The notes below the pieces were generated by a model that saw only the letters and a program-made list of their open reading frames with translations, did no database searches and was not told the DNA's origin. 64,000 nt of DNA from Aerococcaceae bacterium DSM 111020. GTDB lineage: Bacteria; Bacillota; Bacilli; Lactobacillales; Aerococcaceae. Position numbers and translations under genes: made by a program. The stretch covers positions 93,309 through 157,308 of the forward strand of contig JACBXP010000004.1 of assembly GCA_015863185.1 (NCBI GenBank), in the 5' to 3' direction. Below, in pieces: positions 9,069-19,417 of this stretch (positions are counted from its first letter, which is position 1; every line of letters starts with the position of its first letter).

Positions 9069-9139
9069 TAGAGTTAGAAAATAATACAGTTATAAGCCTT
9101 GTGTATTATTTAACAAATAGGAGAGAGGATTGTGTTAGA

Positions 9140-10246
9140 ATGGCAAAGCAAAAATTTGCGACATTGGAAGAATTGTTAGATCCAAACAATTTTAATTTCG
9201 AAACTGTTGCGGTTATTGACGATAAAGGAAACGTCGTTAACCCTGACTTAATGCCTGACTTATCAGATGAAGAACTAGTAGAATTTATGGAGAAGATGGT
9301 CTTCTATCGTGAGTGGAACGAGCGTATGCGTGCGTTCAGTCGTCAAGGGCGTTTAGGTTTCGTTGCGCCAACAGCTGGTCAAGAAGCTTCCCAATTAGGG
9401 ACAGTTGCTGCGACAACAGCGGATGACGTATTATTCCCAGGATACCGTGACATTCCTCAATTGATGGAACATGGTTTACCACGTGACAAAGCATTCTTAT
9501 GGTCTAAAGGACATGTTGATGGATCAACTTATCCAGAAGACTTCCATGCTTATGTACCACAAATTATTATCGGTGCACAATACATTCAAGCAGCGGGTGC
9601 TGCCTTAGGTATTAAGAAATCAGGACGCGAAGCTATCGCGATGACTTGGACAGGTGACGGTGGTTCATCACAAGGTGATGTATACGAAGGAGTAAACTTC
9701 GCTGGAGCATACCAAGCACCTGCAGTCTTTGTTATCCAAAATAATGGCTGGGCAATCTCAACACCCCGTGACCTCCAAACAGCTGCACCAACACTTGCTC
9801 AAAAAGCAGTAGCAGCAGGAGTACCTGGAATTCAAGTAGACGGTATGGATATCTTAGCAGTTTACGCTGTAACAAAAGCAGCGCGTGAATATGCGATTGC
9901 TGGAAATGGTCCAGTATTAATCGAGACATTATGTTACCGTTATGACCCGCACTCATTATCAGGAGACGATCCAAAACGTTACCAACCAGAAGGTGCACAA
10001 GACCACTGGCGTGCATTGGATCCATTAGAGCGTTACCGTATCTTCTTAAACGAAAAAGGCCTATGGTCAGAAGAAAAAGAAGAAGCAGTCGTTGAACAAG
10101 CTAAAGAAGAAGCTCGTGAAGCGATTAAGAAAGCGGAAAGCGCACTAACTCAGAAAGTCTCTGACTTCTTACGTAATATGTATGAAACACCAGACTATAT
10201 TACTCAAGAACAAATTGAAGAATATGAAGCAAAGGAGAATAAGTAA
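9140..10246 (+). CDS. pdhA: Pyruvate dehydrogenase E1 component subunit alpha
   Basis: The thiamine-pyrophosphate-binding half of E1, which decarboxylates pyruvate and passes the acetyl group to E2 lipoyl arms. Its 368 residues carry the TPP motif from GDG (172-174) to NN (201-202) and the phosphorylation-loop-like region [12 protein letters not shown]. The frame is open 33 codons further upstream, but ATG 9140 is chosen because a GGAGAGAGGA ribosome site (9120-9129) precedes it and homologues begin near [11 protein letters not shown]. It is the first gene of pdhABCD. Branched-chain 2-oxo acid dehydrogenase E1 is the nearest alternative, but the full four-gene set favours pyruvate. Confidence 0.93.
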   Translation: MAKQKFATLEELLDPNNFNFETVAVIDDKGNVVNPDLMPDLSDEELVEFMEKMVFYREWNERMRAFSRQGRLGFVAPTAGQEASQLGTVAATTADDVLFPGYRDIPQLMEHGLPRDKAFLWSKGHVDGSTYPEDFHAYVPQIIIGAQYIQAAGAALGIKKSGREAIAMTWTGDGGSSQGDVYEGVNFAGAYQAPAVFVIQNNGWAISTPRDLQTAAPTLAQKAVAAGVPGIQVDGMDILAVYAVTKAAREYAIAGNGPVLIETLCYRYDPHSLSGDDPKRYQPEGAQDHWRALDPLERYRIFLNEKGLWSEEKEEAVVEQAKEEAREAIKKAESALTQKVSDFLRNMYETPDYITQEQIEEYEAKENK

Positions 10247-10248
10247 TT

Positions 10249-11226
10249 ATGGCACAAATGACTATGATCCAAGCGATTACACAAGCCTTGGACCTTGAAT
10301 TAGGAAAAGATGACCGTACATTAATCTTCGGTGAAGACGTCGGTAAAAACGGTGGGGTATTCCGTGCGACTGAAGGTCTTCAAGACAAATACGGTGAAGA
10401 CCGTGTGTTCAACACTCCTTTAGCGGAATCTGGTATCGGTGGTTTAGCCATTGGTTTAAGTTTAGAAGGATACCGTCCAATCATGGAAATCCAATTCTTC
10501 GGATTCGTTTTTGAAGTAATGGACTCTATCGTTGGTCAAATGGCACGTACTCGTTACCGTATGGGTGGTTCACGCAATATGCCTGTGACAATCCGTTCAC
10601 CATTCGGTGGTGGGGTTGCGACACCAGAAATGCACGCGGACTCATTAGAAGGGTTAATCGCTCAATCACCAGGTGTGAAAGTCGTTATTCCTTCGAATCC
10701 ATACGACGCAAAAGGATTATTAATCTCAGCAATTCGTGATAATGACCCTGTTCTCTTCTTAGAGCATATGAAACTTTACCGTTCATTCCGTGAAGAAGTA
10801 CCTGAAGAAGAATATACACTTCCATTAGGTAAAGCTAATGTTGCTAAAGAAGGTACAGATGTATCAATTATTGCTTATGGTGCAATGGTTCGGGAAGCCT
10901 TAGCAGCCGCAGAAACCCTTGAAAAAGAAGGTATCTCTGCTGAAGTAGTGGACTTACGTACAGTTTATCCACTTGATGTTGAGACATTAGTTGAAACTGC
11001 TGAGAAAACAGGTCGTGTCGTAATGGTTCAAGAAGCACAACGCCAAGCAGGTGTTGGAGAGAAAGTAATCTCTGAAATTTCACAACGTGCGATTCTTTCA
11101 CTTAAAGCACCAATCAAATATGTTTCTTCACCAAATACCATCTATCCATTTGGTATGGCTGAGAAATCTTGGTTACCAAACGCAGAAGATATTGTGGAAG
11201 CAGTTAAAGAAACAACCGATTTTTAA
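10249..11226 (+). CDS. pdhB: Pyruvate dehydrogenase E1 component subunit beta
   Basis: The beta subunit of the alpha2beta2 E1 heterotetramer that contacts E2. It has 325 residues, the usual length, with [13 protein letters not shown] and [15 protein letters not shown] at the N-terminus and the family motif [14 protein letters not shown] near the C-terminus. It begins two bases after pdhA ends. A hairpin with a short T run lies between its stop and pdhC and may lower expression of the downstream half of the operon. Confidence 0.95.
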   Translation: MAQMTMIQAITQALDLELGKDDRTLIFGEDVGKNGGVFRATEGLQDKYGEDRVFNTPLAESGIGGLAIGLSLEGYRPIMEIQFFGFVFEVMDSIVGQMARTRYRMGGSRNMPVTIRSPFGGGVATPEMHADSLEGLIAQSPGVKVVIPSNPYDAKGLLISAIRDNDPVLFLEHMKLYRSFREEVPEEEYTLPLGKANVAKEGTDVSIIAYGAMVREALAAAETLEKEGISAEVVDLRTVYPLDVETLVETAEKTGRVVMVQEAQRQAGVGEKVISEISQRAILSLKAPIKYVSSPNTIYPFGMAEKSWLPNAEDIVEAVKETTDF

Positions 11227-11232
11227 TCTAAT

Positions 11233-11260
11233 CAGTGAGGACTTTTGTCCTCTCTGTTTT
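11233..11260 (+). terminator. Terminator-like hairpin between pdhB and pdhC
   Basis: CAG.GAGGAC pairs with GTCCTC.CTG around a TTTT loop (11233-11256, one T-T mismatch), and TTTT follows. It sits inside the operon, 30 bases before pdhC, so it is probably a partial terminator or an mRNA processing/stability element. Confidence 0.5.
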
Positions 11261-11290
11261 CAGTAACAATAAGAAAGGATTGAACACTTA

Positions 11291-12958
11291 ATGGCATTTA
11301 AATTTAAATTACCTGAATTAGGTGAGGGAATTGTCGAAGGAGAAGTAGTATCCCTACTTGTTTCTGAAGGCCAAGACGTCAAAGAAGACGATATTCTGGT
11401 TGAAATTCAAAACGACAAAGCTGTTGAAGAATTACCATCACCTGTGGACGGAAAAGTATTGAAAGTTCATGCAGCAGAAGGAGACGTGCTAACAGTTGGC
11501 GATGTAATCATCGAAATCGACGCACCAGGCTTCAATGATGAAGATGATACAGAGAACTCAAATGAAGATCAAACACCAGCATCTCCAGCAGCAGAGTCAG
11601 AAGCAGCAGACCCAGCAGGTGGAACAGCTGACAGCGGATCATCAAATGGAGGTGGCGGATTATTCCAATTCTTATTCCCAGAATTAGGAGAAGGAATTGT
11701 CGAGGGTGAAATCGTCTCTTGGTTAGTCGCTGAAGGCGATACAGTAGAAGAAGACCAAGTAATCGTTGAAATCCAAAACGACAAAGCAGTTGAAGAATTA
11801 CCAACACCATATGCGGGGACTATCGTGAAGATTCACCATGGTGAAGGCGATGTTCTAACAGTTGGTGAACCATTAGTTGACATCGATGCGCCAGATTATC
11901 AAGGTGACGGACCAACTGCTTCAGCAGAAGAAGCTCCTGCACAAGCAGAACAAACGCTAGCAACAGGAACACCAGGTGAAGCAACGGGAGCTGCCGGAAC
12001 AAATAATCCAGCGGGCCGTGTTCTAGCGATGCCTTCTGTACGTAAATTAGCACGTGATAAAGGAATTGACATCACTCAAGTAACACCATCTGGTAAAGGT
12101 GGCCGAGTAACAGCAGAAGATGTGAATGCGTTCGATCCAAATGCATCAACTTCAACTGCAACAGCAGAAGCATCTCAAACTCAAGAAACACAACAAGCAT
12201 CAAGTGAAGCGACTGCTAAACCAATTCCAGAAGCACAACCTATCCCAACAGGTGAACGTCAAACACGTGAACCAATGACAGGAATGCGTAAAGCAATCTC
12301 GAAAGCAATGGTTACATCTGCATACACTTCACCACATGTGACTCACTTTGACGAAATTGAAGTTTCTGCATTATGGGATCACCGTAAGAAATTCAAAGAT
12401 ATCGCTGCTGAACGCGACACGAAATTAACATTCTTACCATATGTTGTTAAAGCTTTAGTGGCTGCTGCGAAGAAATACCCAATCATCAATGCTTCTTATG
12501 ACGAAACAACTCAAGAAATCGTCTACAAGAACTATTACAATGTGGGTATCGCAACAGATACAGAACGTGGACTATATGTTCCAAACATTAAGGATGCTAA
12601 CAGCTTAAGTATGTTTGACATCGCTGACCAAATTACTGATTTAGCTTCACAAGCACATGAAGGTAAATTAGGAGCCAAAGATATGCAAGATGGTACAATT
12701 ACGATCTCAAATATCGGTTCAGCTGGTGGTAAATGGTTCACACCAATTATCAACTATCCAGAATCAGTGATCTTAGGATTTGGTTCAATCGTCCAACAAC
12801 CTGTTGTTGACGAAAATGGTGAACTAGCTGTCGGTCGCGTTGTGAAATTATCATTAAGCTACGACCACCGTTTAATCGATGGTGCAACGGCACAAAATGC
12901 GATGAACGAAGTGAAGAAATATTTAGCAAATCCAGAATTATTATTAATGGAAGGATAA
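11291..12958 (+). CDS. pdhC: Dihydrolipoamide acetyltransferase, pyruvate dehydrogenase E2
   Basis: The structural core of the PDH complex, which transfers acetyl from lipoyl arms to CoA. Domains in order: lipoyl domain 1 (about 1-78, lipoyl Lys43 in QNDKAVEE), a Ser/Glu/Ala linker, lipoyl domain 2 (about 125-202, Lys165 in the same motif), an Ala/Pro linker, the E1/E3-binding domain (246-280), a second linker, and the catalytic domain with His526 and Asp530 in SYDHRLIDG. The 555-residue length fits a two-lipoyl E2. The two lipoyl domains are nearly identical in places, pointing to internal duplication. Confidence 0.95.
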   Translation: MAFKFKLPELGEGIVEGEVVSLLVSEGQDVKEDDILVEIQNDKAVEELPSPVDGKVLKVHAAEGDVLTVGDVIIEIDAPGFNDEDDTENSNEDQTPASPAAESEAADPAGGTADSGSSNGGGGLFQFLFPELGEGIVEGEIVSWLVAEGDTVEEDQVIVEIQNDKAVEELPTPYAGTIVKIHHGEGDVLTVGEPLVDIDAPDYQGDGPTASAEEAPAQAEQTLATGTPGEATGAAGTNNPAGRVLAMPSVRKLARDKGIDITQVTPSGKGGRVTAEDVNAFDPNASTSTATAEASQTQETQQASSEATAKPIPEAQPIPTGERQTREPMTGMRKAISKAMVTSAYTSPHVTHFDEIEVSALWDHRKKFKDIAAERDTKLTFLPYVVKALVAAAKKYPIINASYDETTQEIVYKNYYNVGIATDTERGLYVPNIKDANSLSMFDIADQITDLASQAHEGKLGAKDMQDGTITISNIGSAGGKWFTPIINYPESVILGFGSIVQQPVVDENGELAVGRVVKLSLSYDHRLIDGATAQNAMNEVKKYLANPELLLMEG

Positions 12959-12971
12959 GGTGAAATAATAC

Positions 12972-14378
12972 ATGGTTGTAGGAGATTTCGCAATTGAATT
13001 AGACACAGTCGTCGTAGGTTCAGGCCCAGGTGGGTATGTCGCTGCGATTCGTGCCGCTCAATTAGGCCAAAAAGTAGCCATCATTGAGCGTGATTATATT
13101 GGTGGAGCGTGTCTAAATGTGGGATGTATCCCATCTAAAGCATTAATCAATGCTGGACACACTTACCATAACGCTAAACATGGTTCATTCTTCGGTGTAG
13201 AAACCCAAGATATTAAAGTCAATTGGGACCGCACGCAAGAATGGAAAGACCAAGAAGTTGTCGCACGCCTAACTTCTGGTGTTGAAATGTTATTGAAGAA
13301 AAATAAAGTTGAAATCATCGAAGGAGAAGCATTCTTTCAAGATGAGCATCACTTACGTGTTATTACGGAAGATGGCGCACAATCTTATTCATTCAATAAT
13401 GCGATTGTTGCGACAGGAAGTCGTCCGATTGAAATTCCAGGATTCCCGTTCGGAGAGCGCATCCTGGACTCAACTGGCGCATTAGCAATCAAAGAAATTC
13501 CAAAAGAATTAGTCGTTATCGGTGGAGGATATATTGGTTCCGAATTAGCAGGTGTATTCGCTAATTATGGTACGAAAATCACCATCTTAGAAGGTGCAGA
13601 TCAAATTATCCCAACCTTCGAAAAAGATATGGTTAAACTCGTTGAAAATGATTTCAAATCGAAAGACGTCGAAATTGTAACCAATGCCATGGCTAAAAAC
13701 GCGACTGTTGATGGAGACCGTGTAACCGTAGAATATGAAGCTGGCGGCGAAACAAAAACCGTTGAAGCGGACTATGTTCTCGTTACGGTAGGTCGTCGTC
13801 CAAACACTGACGAATTAGGCTTAGACGTTGCTGGCGTGAAAATGTCAGATCGTGGCTTAGTGGAAGTCGACAAACAAGGACGCACAAATATCCCATCAAT
13901 CTATGCGATTGGAGACATCGTCCCAGGAGCAGCCTTAGCGCATAAAGCTTCTTACGAAGGTAAAGTAGCTGCTGCCGCAATCGCTGGTCAAGCAGACGAA
14001 GTGGATTATGTTGGTATGCCAGCAGTATGTTTCACAGATCCAGAATTAGCATCTGTCGGACATACGAAAGCATCCGCAAAAGAAGCAGGATTAGATGTTA
14101 AAGTATCTAAATTCCCACTTGGCGGAAATGGCCGTGCGATTTCATTGGATCAGACTGAAGGATTCGTACGTTTATTGACAACTAAAGAAGGCAATATTAT
14201 TGTTGGTGGACAAATTGCAGGACCTAATGCCTCTGAATTAATCGGAGAAATTACGCTTGCTGTTGAATCAGGTATGAATGCAGAAGATATTGCATTAACC
14301 ATCCACTCACATCCATCCGTTGCAGAAGCAATCATGGATACTGCCGAATTAGCATTAGGAATGCCAATTCATATTTAA
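12972..14378 (+). CDS. pdhD: Dihydrolipoamide dehydrogenase, E3
   Basis: An FAD flavoenzyme that reoxidises the E2 lipoyl groups and reduces NAD+. At 468 residues it has the FAD motif [10 protein letters not shown], the redox disulfide Cys47/Cys52 (GGACLNVGC), a second nucleotide motif [11 protein letters not shown], the FAD motif YAIGDI and the catalytic HSHPSVAEA at the C-terminus. It is the last gene of the operon; an intrinsic terminator follows 20 bases later. Confidence 0.96.
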   Translation: MVVGDFAIELDTVVVGSGPGGYVAAIRAAQLGQKVAIIERDYIGGACLNVGCIPSKALINAGHTYHNAKHGSFFGVETQDIKVNWDRTQEWKDQEVVARLTSGVEMLLKKNKVEIIEGEAFFQDEHHLRVITEDGAQSYSFNNAIVATGSRPIEIPGFPFGERILDSTGALAIKEIPKELVVIGGGYIGSELAGVFANYGTKITILEGADQIIPTFEKDMVKLVENDFKSKDVEIVTNAMAKNATVDGDRVTVEYEAGGETKTVEADYVLVTVGRRPNTDELGLDVAGVKMSDRGLVEVDKQGRTNIPSIYAIGDIVPGAALAHKASYEGKVAAAAIAGQADEVDYVGMPAVCFTDPELASVGHTKASAKEAGLDVKVSKFPLGGNGRAISLDQTEGFVRLLTTKEGNIIVGGQIAGPNASELIGEITLAVESGMNAEDIALTIHSHPSVAEAIMDTAELALGMPIHI

Positions 14379-14398
14379 TTAAAACATTCACAATCATC

Positions 14399-14437
14399 CC
14401 TTTCGAAACAAGCATGTTTCGGAAGGTATTTTTTTTG
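14399..14437 (+). terminator. Terminator of the pdh operon
   Basis: CCTTTCGAAAC (14399-14409) pairs with GTTTCGGAAGG (14416-14426), with one wobble pair, around a six-base loop; TATTTTTTTT follows. Confidence 0.9.
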
Positions 14438-14550
14438 TTATTAGTATTAAATATAAATTTAATTAATAATATAATAATATTTTTTTATAGGATTACTATT
14501 TGAATATGATATCTTTATGAAAAAATATTCAAAAATTGATTAAAATTCTA

Positions 14551-14579
14551 TTTACTTTTGTACAACAAAGTAGCATAAT
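14551..14579 (+). promoter_or_regulatory. Candidate promoter of the adhesin locus
   Basis: TTTACT (14551-14556), a 17-base spacer and CATAAT (14574-14579) lie in a very AT-rich stretch (14438-14754) that has no other gene I can support. A leader of about 170 bases would precede the adhesin remnant. Confidence 0.4.
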
Positions 14580-14643
14580 GAATTTAGAATATTATGTTTT
14601 TAATTTACAGGTTTGTTTCTAAAAATAAAAGAAAGGAGAGCAA

Positions 14644-14694
14644 TTTAAAAAGAAGTTTTTAAAAATTTTGTCTTTATTATTTATTCTAAATTAA
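14644..14694 (+). other. Signal-peptide-like mini-frame without a start codon
   Basis: After a good ribosome site (GAAAGGAG, 14631-14638) the frame beginning at 14644 reads FKKKFLKILSLLFILN and stops. It looks like the start of a secreted protein but has no ATG, GTG or TTG in place; the bases after the ribosome site are CAATTTAAAAAG. It is possibly the stub of a decayed surface protein, or chance in AT-rich DNA. Confidence 0.2.
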
Positions 14695-14738
14695 AAAAGT
14701 AACAAAATAACTGGTGGATTATTAACATAAAATTAAAA

Positions 14739-14756
14739 ATGGAGGAGTATCTCCAT
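14739..14756 (+). promoter_or_regulatory. Hairpin covering the adhesin ribosome site
   Basis: ATGGAG (14739-14744) and CTCCAT (14751-14756) are perfect inverted arms around GAGTAT. They enclose the GGAGGAG ribosome site of the adhesin frame and end at its ATA start position, so translation could be occluded. The ATG inside the left arm opens only a 12-codon out-of-frame peptide. Confidence 0.4.
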
Positions 14757-17700
14757 AAAAAAGAGAAAATCATCTAAATTTCCATTTTCCAAAAGAGGGA
14801 GATTTAGTCTTAGAAAGTTGAGTTTTGGTTTAGTATCTGTATCTTTAGGTTTTATAATCTCAACGGATGCGGTGGCTGCACAAGAAGAATCAGTATCAGA
14901 AGTAGCACCAGTAATTGAATATACATCACAGACAGTAGAGGTTCCCCCATCTCAACCTACGTATGAAATGGTTGAGGCAGTTGAGAGTGATATTGTTGAA
15001 CCGGCACCTTCAGAAGAACCCGTTGTAACAGTTGATACTACCGAAGAAGTAGAAGAACCAGTAGTTGATGCAACAACTGACAATTCAACAGAATCTCTAG
15101 ATGCTCCTTCAATTACAGAAGAATCCACAGTTACTGAGATTGTTGAGACACCAGAATCTACTAATGAAATCACATCTGATGAAACGAGTGCGGACTCGTC
15201 AGAACAATCTACTGATTCGGAAATATCTTCAATTAATACAGTGGATTCACAAGAGATGTCTGGAGACTCTAATCAAACAGTAAATACTGTAGAAGATGAA
15301 TCATCCGATATTCCATTTGATACTGAGGAACTGTCAGCTATTCCCGCTCTTGTTCCAAGAGCGAGCAACCGAAGCATTAGCCAAGATGCGAGTGATATAG
15401 CACTGGCAGCAGTTGCGGCGGTTGATAGTAATAACACAGTAGAAGTTGATGGTATTCCGGTTGCAATGGGTGACGGAAATAGCACCTTAACTACTACGGG
15501 AGAAGGGGTTGTGTATGGTACTGGAGGCATTCCAGCTAATTATACAGTGACTGCAACACCTAATCGTAATACAAATATGGTTGATTTTGAGCTCGAATAC
15601 AAAATTGACCCTGCTGCAGCAAATAGACTGAGTAGATCAACTCTACACGATCCACGTTTTGGTATTGAATTAGGCGAAGGCTTTGCGCCTCCTGCAACGG
15701 GAATACGTACTACTGCGAGTGTTCCAGGAAATACACTCATTAAAGAAAGAGCATTTGACATAAAATTAGGGGGAGCCAATGGATATTCTGGTTATTCTAC
15801 CGGATCAGGTCTTTCTTTAAGTAATGTGGATGTTGGTCAAGGACGCTCAGTTGTTTATAAATTTCAGTTCCAGTAAAAGACTGGAATGGGGAACTTGATT
15901 ACAAAATGACGATTGGGATGTTCAATCAATCTCAAGGTACAGGCGATGTAGATCTTGAAACAAGAGCGAACTATTTCTATGGTTCACATCAAACAATGGG
16001 TGACTTGAATCCAGATGCGAATTTCGGGACTCGTGAAGAGCGCCGTGAAGAGAAAATTCCATTCAGAGTTCGCTATCAAACGACGACCGATTTGCCTGCA
16101 GGAGAATCGCAAACGATTCAGCAAGGTGCTGATTGAGTCAAAGAGACTACCGAAGTCATTCGTACTTATAAAGATATTGATTTAGGCAGAATTGATACTA
16201 GAACAGAAATCATTACACTAGCTACAGATGAGATTGTACTCTTAGGGATTGGAACACCAGAATCAACTCAGCCTTTACTACCACCAGTCATTGAACCAAG
16301 ATTATCTGGAGAAACATCTGTAAGTGGTTCTGCTGATCCGAACAAAAATATCACCATTACCGTTGGTGGCAATACTTACGAAACAACAACAGATGATCAA
16401 GGACACTTCGATATTGAAGTTCTTCCATTAAAAGAAGGGGAAATCATTTCCGCAGTCGCTAGTGATGAAACACAAACGAGCCGACCTGGTAAGACTATTG
16501 TTCCACGAAATGGCTTAACACCAAAAGTAGATGTGATTGATAACGGTGATGGTACTCATACTGTTAGAGTAACTGATCCAGATGGCACAGTTACTGAGAC
16601 AATTATCAGTAATGGTAAAGATGGAGCCAAAGGTGACAAAGGTGACCCAGGAGCATCCCCAACAGTCGAAGTTAAAGATAATGGTGATGGTACACATACC
16701 GTTACAGTAACCAACCCCGATGGGTCAACGTCTGAAACAATCGTTAAAGATGGAGCTAAAGGTGACAAAGGTGATCAAGGCGCTCAAGGTGAAAAAGGCG
16801 AGAACGGCCGTGACGGAAACTATGTAGTAATAGAACCAAACCCAGATGGTGGATATGACATTATCATCCGTGACGGTGAAACAGACGAAGAAATCAGTCG
16901 TGAAACAGTCCGTGATGGCCAGAAAGGTGAAAAAGGTGACCCAGGCCAAGATGGTCAATCACCAACGGCCGAAGTCCGTGACAATGGGGACGGCACACAC
17001 ACAGTGATTTTTACCAACCCAAACGGATTAACGAGTGAAACAACGATTCGTGATGGTAAAGATGGAGCAGATGGCTCCGATGGTCAATCACCAACGGCCG
17101 AAGTTCGCGACAATGGCGATGGCACACACAGTGATTATCACGAACCCAGACGGATCAACCACAGAAACCACGATCCGTGATGGTGAAAAAAGTGAGAAAG
17201 GTGCAGACGGTCAATCATCAACGGCTGAAGTCCGTGACAATGGCGATGGCACACATACAGTGATTATTACCAATCCAGATGGATCAACGAGCGAAACAAT
17301 CATACGTGACGGTCAAGATGGAGCTGATGGAGCAGACGGCGCAGATGGCGCAGACGGGAAATCACCAACAATTTCTTCTCGTGATACCGAAACAGGTGTA
17401 GAGATTACGATTACTAATCCTGATGGATCATCGCATACGCACATTATTCGCGATGGTCGCGACGGCAAAGATGGCGAAGATGGCGAAGATGGAAAATCCA
17501 TCACGGCCACAACAGAACCAGGTAGCTTCAATGGTCAAACTGGCGTGTGGATTATTATCCGTGACCGTGAGACAGGTCAAGAATTAGATCGTGACTTTGT
17601 CGCAGATGGTAAAGATGGTCAAGACGGCGAAGATGGTCAATCTTCAACTATCACGACAGAACCTGTCGTCGACCGTGATGGCAATAAAATCGGTGTGATT

Positions 17701-18591
17701 ATTCGTATCACTCATCCAGATGGTACGACTGAAACACGTACGATTTACCATGGTCGTGACGGTAAGGATGGTCAAGACGGCCAAGATGGAGAAACACCAC
17801 AAGTTCGCACAGAGCCAGGCGAAGATGGTCAAGGTAATACTGGTTACTGGTTAATCATTACACGTCCGAATGGCGACGAAATCGTGCGTGAATTCATCCG
17901 TGACGGTAAAGACGGCCTAGACGGCCAAGATGGTCAAGACGGCAAAACACCATCCGTCAAAGTAGAACCTGGTAAGAATGAAAAAGGTGAAAGTGGCCAA
18001 TGGATCATCATTTATGATGGCGACGGTAATGAAGTCTCTCGTGAATTTGTCCGTGATGGCAAAGACGGCGAAGACGGACGTTCACCAAGTATCGAAACCA
18101 TTCCAGGAACCAATGAAAATGGCGACACTGGACTATGGGTGATTGTGAAAGACGCTGATGGTAATGAGTCTAGTCGTCACTTCATCCGTGATGGTAAAGA
18201 TGGACGCGGCATCAAGAAAATCTATACGATTGATGGTCAATTAACCATTGTGTACACTGAAAATTCAACGGTAACGATTGAGATTCCTTGTTGCATGCCA
18301 GGTAAACCAGGCGAACCAGGTGAACCAGGACAACCAGGTGAACCGGGCGAACCAGGCGAACCAGAAACACCTGGAAATCCGACACCTAATCCAGCAGATC
18401 CAAGTGATCCAGTAGAACCAGCGGAACCAAGTGTTGATGAACAAGTAGCATTAGTTAAACAAAGTATTGGTACATTACCAGAGACTGGTGAAAACGATCA
18501 GACAATGGAAACCTTAGCCTTAGCAATGGTAACTTTATTGTCCGGAGCAGGTCTCATGGTTGTTGATACAAAACGTCGTACGAAAGAATAG
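14755..18591 (+). pseudogene. Decayed collagen-like LPXTG cell-wall adhesin
   Basis: A remnant of a surface protein of about 1,280 residues. The N-terminus reads KKRKSSKFPFSKRGRFSLRK and then a hydrophobic stretch ending DAVAA, a long YSIRK-like signal region. A Ser/Thr/Glu-rich spacer, a beta-rich region, an Ig-like module (about 16311-16510), a series of repeats with Gly-x-y collagen-like stretches and an LPETG sorting signal with membrane helix and KRRTKE tail follow. Four lesions are visible: ATA where the start codon should be (14755, after GGAGGAG); a one-base loss near 15860-15872; an in-frame TGA at 16134, between GAD and VKETTEV, probably a former TGG; and a two-base loss in a CA tract at 17123-17130. 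The neighbouring housekeeping genes are intact, so this looks like real decay rather than poor sequence. Confidence 0.8.
16521..18210 (+). repeat. About twelve tandem beta/collagen-like repeats in the adhesin
   Basis: Units of roughly 43-50 residues alternate a beta-type segment, for example AEVRDNGDGTHTVIITNPDG, with a short (Gly-x-y) stretch such as GKDGADGSDGQS. The first half of the array has closely similar units at the DNA level; the later units (VEPGKNEKGESGQWIII type) are diverged. The two-base frameshift at 17123-17130 lies in the fifth unit, where its sister copies have one extra CA. Confidence 0.8.
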
Positions 18592-18627
18592 TCACTTCAC
18601 AAAGATGAACTTTCTAAGACAACAGAA

Positions 18628-18666
18628 ACTCTCATGCGTTACTGACGCGACGCATGGGAGTTTTTG
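18628..18666 (+). terminator. Terminator after the adhesin remnant
   Basis: ACTCTCATGCGT (18628-18639) pairs with ACGCATGGGAGT (18650-18661), with one G-T pair, followed by TTTTT. Confidence 0.85.
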
Positions 18667-18897
18667 TCGTCAAAATATTTTTAGAGAGAATCATACAAAT
18701 AAATTTATAGTAACAATTTAATAATGTGTTTTTTTGCCATATAACCGTAATACTTTAAAAAACCATCATTATATTGTAAATCCAATAAATATTCATTTAA
18801 CAAATTAAGTTAATATGATATTGAAATTCAATGATTAAAGTTGCAAAATATTGATGGGAATTATTTTATTTAATATTAATGAAATGGGGGAGGTAAT
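18667..18897. other. AT-rich spacer upstream of the small LPETG gene
   Basis: No reading frame that I can support. A TTGCAA at 18841 could serve as a -35 box, but no good -10 box lies at the right distance. The ribosome site GGGGGAGG (18886-18893) ends this stretch. Confidence 0.4.
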
Positions 18898-19260
18898 ATT
18901 TTAAATCATATTTTAAAGTTTGCGTGTGTATTGGGTCTATTAATCGGGACAAGCTCCCAAGAAATAAGTTCTGAGGAACCAAGTTCCGTAGAAACAAGCT
19001 CCGAAGGAGTAAGTAGTGAAGAAAGTACCGATATTTCTTCTTCAGTGGAAGATGGACATCAAAATTATTCAGAAACAGAGTCAGTAATTGTACAGATTGT
19101 TGAAAATAATGATGATAATAATGGTAATAACCGAATTGTAACTGAAGATTGGCTTCCTGAAACAGGTGAAAAAGAAAACTCATTTATCTTTGTAGCGCTG
19201 TCTTTAATCGTATTGGGATTATCGTTTATTTTAGCTGGACATAAAAAAGAAAACCATTAA
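18898..19260 (+). CDS. Small Ser/Glu-rich LPETG-anchored surface protein, non-AUG start
   Basis: A protein of about 120 residues: a short hydrophobic N-terminus (LKFACVLGLLIG), a Ser/Glu-rich spacer (EISSEEPSSVETSSEG), an LPETGEKEN sorting signal, a C-terminal membrane helix and a KKENH tail, the pattern recognised by sortase A. No ATG is in frame. The ribosome site GGGGGAGG (18886-18893) is followed four bases later by ATT (18898), which would be an unusual start; TTG 18931 is the only ordinary alternative but lies 37 bases from that site and removes most of the signal peptide. It is either translated from a rare start codon or is a small pseudogene. Function unknown. Confidence 0.45.
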   Translation: MLNHILKFACVLGLLIGTSSQEISSEEPSSVETSSEGVSSEESTDISSSVEDGHQNYSETESVIVQIVENNDDNNGNNRIVTEDWLPETGEKENSFIFVALSLIVLGLSFILAGHKKENH

Positions 19261-19277
19261 AAAATACAGTTTCTAAG

Positions 19278-19312
19278 CGTGTCGATACCTTCGTATCGGC
19301 ACGTTTTATCCT
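19278..19312 (+). terminator. Terminator after the small LPETG gene
   Basis: CGTGTCGATAC (19278-19288) pairs with GTATCGGCACG (19293-19303), with one imperfect pair, around loop CTTC; TTTTATCCTTTT follows. Confidence 0.8.
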
Positions 19313-19358
19313 TTTAACATGTACTATTAACAATCATTAAACGGTCATCTTTAATTTA

Positions 19359-19387
19359 TTGCAACCCTTTTCAATTATTGCTAAACT
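19359..19387 (+). promoter_or_regulatory. Promoter of the EetB-like gene
   Basis: TTGCAA (19359-19364), a 17-base spacer and TAAACT (19382-19387) lie about 31 bases before the start codon. Confidence 0.55.
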
Positions 19388-19417
19388 TAAATAGTATCAA
19401 TGAAAGGAGTTGTTTCG

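Noticed and set aside
14739..14777. Twelve-codon peptide MEEYLHKKEKII as an upstream regulatory frame
   Set aside because: Its ATG is part of the hairpin that covers the adhesin ribosome site and it has no ribosome site of its own; the in-frame KKRKSSK reading of the next bases fits a signal peptide far better.
15859..15876. Programmed -1 frameshift in the adhesin
   Set aside because: The TATAAATTTCAG sequence does not give an X-XXY-YYZ slippery heptamer in the correct phase, no pseudoknot is evident, and two other lesions lie downstream, so mutation is the simpler account.
17123..17130. Phase-variable dinucleotide tract in the adhesin
   Set aside because: The CA tract has only about four units, too short for frequent slippage, and restoring it would not repair the TGA at 16134 or the upstream frameshift.
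16521..18210. CRISPR-like array
   Set aside because: The regular spacing comes from protein repeats in an open frame; units are 130-150 bases, are not separated by unrelated spacers, and no cas gene is near.
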